Part shown: one piece after another, positions 31,471 through 36,986 of the stretch
Layout of the letters: each line of letters starts with the position of its first letter
How positions within the stretch are numbered: the first letter of the stretch is position 1
The notes under the pieces: generated by a model
Told to the model about the DNA's origin: nothing
Seen by the model: only the letters and a program-made list of their open reading frames with translations
Databases searched by the model: none
Assembly: GCA_002364005.1 (NCBI GenBank)
Contig: DEXG01000015.1
Location: 137,313 to 174,298 of the forward strand
DNA from: Phycisphaerales bacterium UBA3190
Lineage (GTDB): Bacteria; Planctomycetota; Phycisphaerae; Phycisphaerales; UBA1924
DNA length: 36,986 bases
Direction: 5' to 3'
Position numbers and translations under genes: made by a program

Positions 31471-31854
31471 ATGAAACAGACGCATTCACCCAAGCACCTC
31501 GATCTCAAGAAGGACACCGCCCTGACCATCACCTGGGACGACGGGCGGGAGTCGGTCTACCCCATTGCGCACCTGCGTCGGCTCTCCCCCAGCGCCGATA
31601 TGCGGGAGCTACGCAAGGCGATGCAGAAGAACCCGCTGACGATTCTGCCCTCGGGCGGGAGCAGCGGGCCCCTGACAGCGATCGATGCCGAGCTGGTGGG
31701 CAACTACGCGATCAAGATCAGCTTCTCTGACGGTCACGCGACGGGGCTCTATACCTGGGACTACCTGCGTGAGATCGACCCGGCAACGAACCCCGAGGGG
31801 CGGGTGCAGTCGGACAGTGCCCCGGCACACAATGATCCACTGGGATTGGGATGA
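31471..31854 (+). CDS. DUF971-domain protein
   Basis: A 127-residue protein of the DUF971 family (gamma-butyrobetaine hydroxylase N-terminal-like). The signature is split over ALTITWDDGRESVYPIAHLR and ISFSDGHATGLYTWDYLREI. Members are small and sometimes linked with iron-sulfur or Mrp/ApbC proteins; the role here is unknown. No Shine-Dalgarno site is seen; TACACT ends nine bases before the ATG, so the transcript may be leaderless. The stop overlaps the recG start as ATGA. Confidence 0.87.
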   Translation: MKQTHSPKHLDLKKDTALTITWDDGRESVYPIAHLRRLSPSADMRELRKAMQKNPLTILPSGGSSGPLTAIDAELVGNYAIKISFSDGHATGLYTWDYLREIDPATNPEGRVQSDSAPAHNDPLGLG

Positions 31855-33962
31855 GCATCGTGTCGGTCTCGCTTACCACTTCCATCTACGCGTTGCCCGG
31901 TGTGCGTGAATATCAGGCGCAGAAGCTTGAGATCCTCGGCGTGCGCAATGTCGGGCAGCTGCTCACGCATCTCCCCCACCGCCACGAGTGGGTGCGGGCG
32001 CAGGCGGGGATCGCGGATCTGGAGCCCGGGGTGATCAGCTCGGCCGTCGGGGAAATCACGGCGACCAAGATCTCGGGATTCGGACGCAAGGCCCGGTTTC
32101 AGGCGGTGCTGCACGACGGCGACGGTCGGCTGGATCTGGTGTTCTTCAACCAGTCGTTCCTGGCCAAGAAGATCCCCGTCGGGACCCGTCTGCGGGTGCA
32201 GGGCAAGCCCACCAAGTTTGGGCCCGGGCTGCAGATGGCCAACCCGCAGTTCACCATCATCCCCTACGAGGATGAATCCACCGAACCGGTCGAGGACGAT
32301 GCCTACCGCCCGGTGTACCCCGCGACCGAGGGGCTGCCGAGTGAGCAGATCTGGGCGATCGTCAAGTCGGTGCTCAAGCCGGCGGTGGCGCTGCTTGAGG
32401 ATCATCTGGACGATTCGTATCGCCAAGAACGGGCGTTGCCCAGTCTGCGCGAGGCGTATCGCATGATGCACGCGCCCGAGCATGAGGACGAGGTGAAAGC
32501 CGCGCGTCGACGACTGGCGTACGACGAGCTGCTGATGATGCAGCTAGGGGTGCACATGAAACGGGCGCACCTGCGACGCACGCTGACCGCCCCGGCGCTG
32601 GAGCGTACTGCGAAGATCGACGAGCATATCGCCGCCCGCATGCCCTTCGCCCTGACCGCGGCCCAGCAGCGGGTGGTGGATGAGATCTCACGGGATGTCG
32701 CGTTGACCACCCCCACCAACCGCCTGGTGCAGGGTGATGTGGGCTCGGGCAAAACGGCGGTGGCGCTGGACGCGATGCTGCTGGCGATCGCCCATGAGCA
32801 TCAGGCGGCCCTGATGGCCCCGACCGAACTGCTCGCCGAGCAACATTACCTGTCGATCACCGAGATGCTGAAGGGATCGAGTGTGCGGGTGGAGTTGCTC
32901 ACGGGTTCGATGCCCGCCTCCGATCGAGCCGCGGTCATCGCGAAAATCGCCTCGGGCGAGGTTGATCTGGTGATCGGGACCCACGCGCTGATCTCGGACA
33001 GGGTCGAGTTCCATTCACTGGCCTTGGTCGTGATTGACGAGCAGCACCGCTTCGGTGTTGAGCAGCGGGCGAAGCTGCGGGTCAAGGGGGGCAAGGAGCA
33101 CGAGGCGGAGACGCCGCATGTCATCGTGATGACCGCGACGCCGATCCCGCGCACGATCGGGCTGACGATCTTTGGCGATCTGGACATCTCGACGATCGAC
33201 GAGCTGCCGCCCGGGCGCTCGCCGGTGATCACCAAGAAGGTCACCCGCGAGCAGCGCAAAACCGTGTATCAATGGGTCAATGAGAAGATCAAGCAGGGCG
33301 ACCAGGCGTTTATTGTCGTGCCCGCGATTGAGCCGGGGAAAAAGGGTGAGGTCGCGGTGACGGATCTTCGGACGCTACAGAAGCAGCTCGAGGGTGGGGA
33401 GCTGCACGATGTCAAGGTCGCGGCCCTGCACGGGCGGCTCAAACGCGACACCCGCGAGCATGTGATGCACCGCTTCCGGGCGGGCAAGATTGACGCGCTC
33501 ATCGCGACGACCGTGATCGAGGTGGGTGTCGATGTACCCAACGCGACGATGATGATCATCGAGGATGCCGATCGCTTCGGGCTGGCCCAGCTGCACCAGC
33601 TCCGCGGGCGTGTGGGGCGTGGTCAGAAGCCCGGCGTGTGCGTGCTCATCGGGAATCCCAAGACCGAGGACGGCATCGCCCGCCTGAATGCAATGGTCGA
33701 AACGACCTCGGGTTTCGTGCTCGCGGAGAAGGATCTGGATATTCGGGGCGCGGGCGATGTGTTCGGCACCCGCCAGAGCGGGATGATGCCGTTCAAAGTG
33801 GCCGATCCGATGAAGGACACCGAGTTGCTCCAGATGGCGCGACGCGACGCCGCCGAGTGGATCGCCCAGTCACCGACTCTGGAACGCCCAGAAGACACGC
33901 TCGCACGGCGACGCATGCTCAAGGCGCACGGGCAGTGGCTCGGGCTTGGCGATGTGGGCTGA
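31851..33962 (+). CDS. recG: ATP-dependent DNA helicase RecG
   Basis: RecG unwinds branched DNA and regresses stalled forks. The 703-residue protein has the N-terminal wedge/OB domain (LPGVREYQAQKLEILGV to GPGLQMANPQF). Helicase motif I is GDVGSGKTAVA and motif II the DEQHRFGVEQR form typical of RecG. TATPIPRTIGLTI and later QLHQLRGRVGRGQKPG (motif VI) follow. The ATGA overlap with DUF971 couples the two. Confidence 0.97.
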   Translation: MSIVSVSLTTSIYALPGVREYQAQKLEILGVRNVGQLLTHLPHRHEWVRAQAGIADLEPGVISSAVGEITATKISGFGRKARFQAVLHDGDGRLDLVFFNQSFLAKKIPVGTRLRVQGKPTKFGPGLQMANPQFTIIPYEDESTEPVEDDAYRPVYPATEGLPSEQIWAIVKSVLKPAVALLEDHLDDSYRQERALPSLREAYRMMHAPEHEDEVKAARRRLAYDELLMMQLGVHMKRAHLRRTLTAPALERTAKIDEHIAARMPFALTAAQQRVVDEISRDVALTTPTNRLVQGDVGSGKTAVALDAMLLAIAHEHQAALMAPTELLAEQHYLSITEMLKGSSVRVELLTGSMPASDRAAVIAKIASGEVDLVIGTHALISDRVEFHSLALVVIDEQHRFGVEQRAKLRVKGGKEHEAETPHVIVMTATPIPRTIGLTIFGDLDISTIDELPPGRSPVITKKVTREQRKTVYQWVNEKIKQGDQAFIVVPAIEPGKKGEVAVTDLRTLQKQLEGGELHDVKVAALHGRLKRDTREHVMHRFRAGKIDALIATTVIEVGVDVPNATMMIIEDADRFGLAQLHQLRGRVGRGQKPGVCVLIGNPKTEDGIARLNAMVETTSGFVLAEKDLDIRGAGDVFGTRQSGMMPFKVADPMKDTELLQMARRDAAEWIAQSPTLERPEDTLARRRMLKAHGQWLGLGDVG

Positions 33963-33992
33963 GTTTGCGCCCCGCTGCCCCTACGATTGGGC

Positions 33993-35786
33993 ATGAGTTT
34001 CACCAAAGCCGCGGCGACCATGTTCAACGAGATGTCCCAGATGATCGAGCTGCTCGGCGGCGATCGCTTTCGTGTGAACGCACACGCCAAGGCGGCGCGG
34101 GTGCTCAAGGACACGACGGCGGATATCGAGGCCCTGGCCGAGGCGGGCGATACCAAGGCGCTGGTCGCGATCGAGGGCATCGGCAAGGGCACGGCTGGCA
34201 AGCTCATCGAGCTGGCCCAGCACGGGAACATGAGCGAGTACGACGAACTGCGTAACCAGATCCCCAAGGGGCTCATGGAGGTGCTGGAGATCCAGGGGCT
34301 CGGGCCCAAGACGGTCAAGCTCATGTGGGATGAGAAGGGTGTGGAGTCGATCGACGATCTGTTGAAGATCATCGAGGACGGGAGCATCCTTGAGCTGCCG
34401 CGTATGGGGCAGAAGACGGTCGACAACATCAAAGAGTCGATCGAGTTCCTCTCCCAGCAGGGCGGACGCCTGCACATCGGGATCGCCCAGGGCGTCGCGG
34501 ATCGCTTCGTCGAGATGATGGGTCAGGTCAAGGGCGTCAAGCGGTGCGCCTTTGCCGGCTCGCTGCGACGCGGCAAGGAGACCATCGGGGATATTGATAT
34601 CCTCATCGCCACGAGCGACTCTGACACGGCCCGCGCGGCGTTCACGACGGCGGACGGCGTGATGAAGGTGCTGGCCAATGGCGAGAAGAAGGCCTCGATC
34701 CGCGTCGCGATCAACGACGAGTCGAGCCGATGGGGAGCCGAGGACAACACGGCGGTGCAGATTGATCTGCGCATCGTGGACGAATCGTGCTGGGGCTCGG
34801 CGCTGATGTACTTCACCGGGTCCAAGGAACACAATGTGCGTCTGCGTGAGCGGGCGATCAAGCAGGGCATGACACTCAACGAGTACGGGCTCTTCAAGGA
34901 CGACGGGAGCGATAAGACCCCGCCCCAGCAGCGCGGGGAGAAGCCCGTGGCGTGCAAGACCGAGGAGGACATCTATGCCAAGCTCGGGCTGCCGATGATT
35001 CCCCCCACCATGCGTGAGGATCGCGGGGAGATGGAGTTAACCGAGACGCCACGGGTGATCGAGGTGGCTGATATCAAGGCCGAGCTTCACTCCCACACGA
35101 CGGCCTCGGACGGCAAGATGTCGATCGAGGAGTCCGCGGCCATCGCCAAATCACGCGGGTTCCATACGCTGGCGATTACGGACCACTCGCAGTCGTCGGC
35201 CGTCGCTGGCGGGCTCTCGCCAGAGCGGCTTTACAAGCACATCAAGGCGATCCGCGAGGCGAATAAGAAGATCGAGGGCATCACCATCATGCCCGGCAGC
35301 GAGGTCGACATCCTGGTCGATGGGACGCTCGATTACGATGACGACCTGCTCGCGTCGCTCGATGTCGTCGTCGCCTCGCCGCATGCGGGGCTGCGGGCCA
35401 AGCCCAAGCAGGCGACCAAGCGACTGCTCAAGGCGATCGAGCACCCGATGGTGCACATCATCGGGCACCCGACGGGGCGGCTGATCGAGCGACGCCCGGG
35501 GCTGGACCCGGATTGGAACGAGATCTTCGCGGCGGCCATCGAGCACGATGTCGCACTGGAGATCAACTGTCATTGGATGCGGCTGGATCTGCGAGATACG
35601 CATGTGCGGGCTGCCGTCGATGCCGGGTGCAAGATCGCGATCGATTGCGATGTGCATCACCCGTACGACTATGACAACCTGCGATTTGGTGTGATGACGG
35701 GGCAACGAGGCTGGCTCACGCCGGACCGCTGCATCAACACCTGGGACGCGAGCACGCTGCACGCGTGGCTCAAGTCGAAGCGATAA
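33993..35786 (+). CDS. polX: DNA polymerase/3'-5' exonuclease PolX
   Basis: A repair polymerase with a C-terminal PHP nuclease. Helix-hairpin-helix parts (ALVAIEGIGKGTAGKLIEL and IQGLGPKTVKLM) lead into the X-family polymerase domain with AGSLRRGKETIGDIDILI as the nucleotidyl-transfer motif. The PHP part has AELHSHTTASDGKMS, ITDHSQSS, GSEVDIL and VVVASPHAGL, giving the metal-binding His/Asp set. The 597-residue length is near normal. The start is ATG at 33993; TACGAT ends five bases before it. It follows recG by 30 bases, so they probably share an operon. Confidence 0.96.
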   Translation: MSFTKAAATMFNEMSQMIELLGGDRFRVNAHAKAARVLKDTTADIEALAEAGDTKALVAIEGIGKGTAGKLIELAQHGNMSEYDELRNQIPKGLMEVLEIQGLGPKTVKLMWDEKGVESIDDLLKIIEDGSILELPRMGQKTVDNIKESIEFLSQQGGRLHIGIAQGVADRFVEMMGQVKGVKRCAFAGSLRRGKETIGDIDILIATSDSDTARAAFTTADGVMKVLANGEKKASIRVAINDESSRWGAEDNTAVQIDLRIVDESCWGSALMYFTGSKEHNVRLRERAIKQGMTLNEYGLFKDDGSDKTPPQQRGEKPVACKTEEDIYAKLGLPMIPPTMREDRGEMELTETPRVIEVADIKAELHSHTTASDGKMSIEESAAIAKSRGFHTLAITDHSQSSAVAGGLSPERLYKHIKAIREANKKIEGITIMPGSEVDILVDGTLDYDDDLLASLDVVVASPHAGLRAKPKQATKRLLKAIEHPMVHIIGHPTGRLIERRPGLDPDWNEIFAAAIEHDVALEINCHWMRLDLRDTHVRAAVDAGCKIAIDCDVHHPYDYDNLRFGVMTGQRGWLTPDRCINTWDASTLHAWLKSKR

Positions 35787-35838
35787 TGGTGCATGCGATG
35801 GCGATTGTGCGCGATTTGTGCGCAGCCAGTGCACGATT

Positions 35839-35855
35839 CACGAAATTCTTTCGTG
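35839..35855. promoter_or_regulatory. Dyad CACGAAA-TTC-TTTCGTG upstream of the GH13 gene
   Basis: A perfect 7-bp inverted repeat with a 3-base spacer. Its form resembles LacI- or GntR-type operators, but no such regulator gene is in the window. Confidence 0.45.
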
Positions 35856-35871
35856 TTTAATGACACGGCGC

Positions 35872-35895
35872 CTTGCGTGGCAATTACGACGCAAG
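35872..35895. promoter_or_regulatory. Dyad CTTGCGT...ACGCAAG upstream of the GH13 gene
   Basis: A perfect 7-bp inverted repeat with a 10-base spacer, one helical turn after the previous dyad. It is about 150 bases before the gene start. Confidence 0.4.
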
Positions 35896-36046
35896 TCTTT
35901 GCCTCGTCGGTACTTTTCAATTCCACCCGTTTCGCCAATGCCGTTTCGCAAGTGCTTTCGCTCGTTCTTGCCGAACACGATTGCAGAAAGTAGATTCGGC
36001 GTTCGCCTCATCTCGTGGGGCATGACATCACTTTGAAAGGAACTGC

Positions 36047-36986
36047 ATGTTCAACACACGAACCAGCGCATCGATTTGGGGATCGACTGCCGTGCTCATG
36101 GTCTGCGCGGGCCAGGTCATGGCCGCACCGACCTGGATGGGGGTCTACGGCTCCTACACCCACCACGACGGGAGCAACCCGGGCACCTACACCATCCTGA
36201 TGAATCAGGACTACTACGGGCTTCACGCCGAGGTTGGCGTGCGGGTCAACGGCGGGTCTTGGACCACCCATTCGATGACCTACGCGGGCAATACCTCGGG
36301 CAACTCAATCTGGACCTACACCCCCGCCAGCAGCGTCGCGCCGGGAAGCACGGTCGAGTACTACTTCCACGGCTACGACGACTGGGGCGCAAGCATCTAT
36401 GACAACAACAACGGGAGCAACTACAGCTACACCGCGGCCCTGATCGCATCGAGCAAATCGGGCATGGGCGCTTGGGTCGATTCGGGCGACACCACCTTCC
36501 GGGTCTGGGCACCCAACGCAACCACGGTCTCCGTCGCGGGCTCATTCAACAGCTGGAGCACCACGGCCAACCCGCTGGTAAGCGAAGCCGGCGGGACATG
36601 GTCGGTCGATGTCGCGGGCGATCAGCGCGGCGAGACCTACAAGTATGTCATCGATGGCACGCTCTGGAAGAACGACCCACGCGCGACCGATGTCACCAAC
36701 TCGGTCGGCGAATCGATCATCACCGCGCCGGCGAGCTACTCGTGGAGCAGCTTCTCCACCCCGGGCTGGCAGGACCTGATCATCTATGAGATGCACATCG
36801 GGACCTACAACGACAGCCCCGGCGGAAACCCGGGCACATGGCAGAGCGCGATCAGCAAGCTCGATCACCTCGAGGACATGGGCATCACGGCCGTCGAGTT
36901 GCTGCCGGTGGCCGAGTTCGCGGGTGATTACTCATGGGGCTACAACCCGGCGCACCCGTTTGCGCCCGAGAGCATCTACGGCGACC
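36047..36986 (+). CDS. Secreted GH13 alpha-glucan enzyme, 3' end cut by window edge
   Basis: The first 313 residues of a secreted glycoside hydrolase family 13 protein. A signal peptide ends near VMAAP (residue 27). A beta domain of about 100 residues comes first (GVYGSYTHHDGSNPG to EYYFHGYDDWG), possibly carbohydrate-binding. A CBM48-like domain follows (TTFRVWAPNATTVSVAGSFN and YKYVIDGTLWKNDPRA). The catalytic domain then starts with DLIIYEMHIGTYND, LEDMGITAVELLPVAEF and SWGYNPAHPFAPES, the branching-enzyme or maltooligosyl-trehalose type opening. Catalytic residues lie outside the window. AAAGGA before the ATG sets the start. Confidence 0.9.
   Translation, partial: MFNTRTSASIWGSTAVLMVCAGQVMAAPTWMGVYGSYTHHDGSNPGTYTILMNQDYYGLHAEVGVRVNGGSWTTHSMTYAGNTSGNSIWTYTPASSVAPGSTVEYYFHGYDDWGASIYDNNNGSNYSYTAALIASSKSGMGAWVDSGDTTFRVWAPNATTVSVAGSFNSWSTTANPLVSEAGGTWSVDVAGDQRGETYKYVIDGTLWKNDPRATDVTNSVGESIITAPASYSWSSFSTPGWQDLIIYEMHIGTYNDSPGGNPGTWQSAISKLDHLEDMGITAVELLPVAEFAGDYSWGYNPAHPFAPESIYGD

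Overview
The window looks like a high-GC chromosome segment from a planctomycete, most likely class Phycisphaerae. Several features point there. A HAF-repeat exported protein ends in dockerin-like repeats. Two exported proteins end in a PAP-G variant of the PEP-CTERM sorting tail, closing in RRRR. Two membrane proteins carry a CPRCWYDM...CPECG zinc ribbon. A 52-residue small basic protein resembles the PVC-superphylum signature family. No rRNA, tRNA, CRISPR array, transposase or prophage gene was seen, and both ends cut through genes (feoB on the left, a secreted GH13 enzyme on the right).

Layout, left to right. 1-2340: feoAB iron uptake operon (minus) with a good promoter and a weak Fur-like element. 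2369-3637: unrecognised protein. 3899-5137: exported HAF/dockerin protein with promoter and strong terminator. 5310-6737: minus operon of an orphan CoA-transferase A subunit and two small membrane proteins. 6883-8138: nrdR and a 1-Cys peroxiredoxin, the latter behind a large inverted repeat. 8272-11708: a padR/membrane-protein pair divergent from an arsR-arsM arsenic methylation operon. 11808-14071: a threonine leader peptide, an attenuator and thrS. 14075-18763: lipoprotein hydrolase, MFS transporter, DUF3592 protein, P-loop sulfotransferase-like protein and a class IV aminotransferase homologue. 18782-22737: tandem zinc-ribbon membrane paralogues. 22775-25377: LOG-family protein, alpha/beta hydrolase and outer-membrane-like protein. 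25464-27959: class I aminotransferase, small basic protein and a membrane-anchored protein. 28043-30098: solitary nuoI and two sorted exported paralogues. 30550-35786: pyrF, and divergent from it DUF971-recG-polX. 36047-end: secreted GH13 enzyme.

The strongest discovery candidate lies between arsM and thrS. A 19-codon ORF encodes nine consecutive threonines (ten in total), and its stop codon is followed by mutually exclusive RNA pairings and a Rho-independent terminator just before the threonyl-tRNA synthetase gene. This has every part of a classical ribosome-mediated attenuator: stalling for charged Thr-tRNA would free region 2 to pair with region 3 and let thrS be transcribed. A second candidate is the adjacent pair of sulfotransferase-like P-loop protein and class IV aminotransferase homologue, in which the PLP-binding lysine appears replaced by histidine.

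Several genes without a Shine-Dalgarno sequence have a TANNNT hexamer ending 5-9 bases before the ATG, which suggests leaderless transcription. All calls come from reading the sequence and from memory of protein families; no database search or folding program was run.
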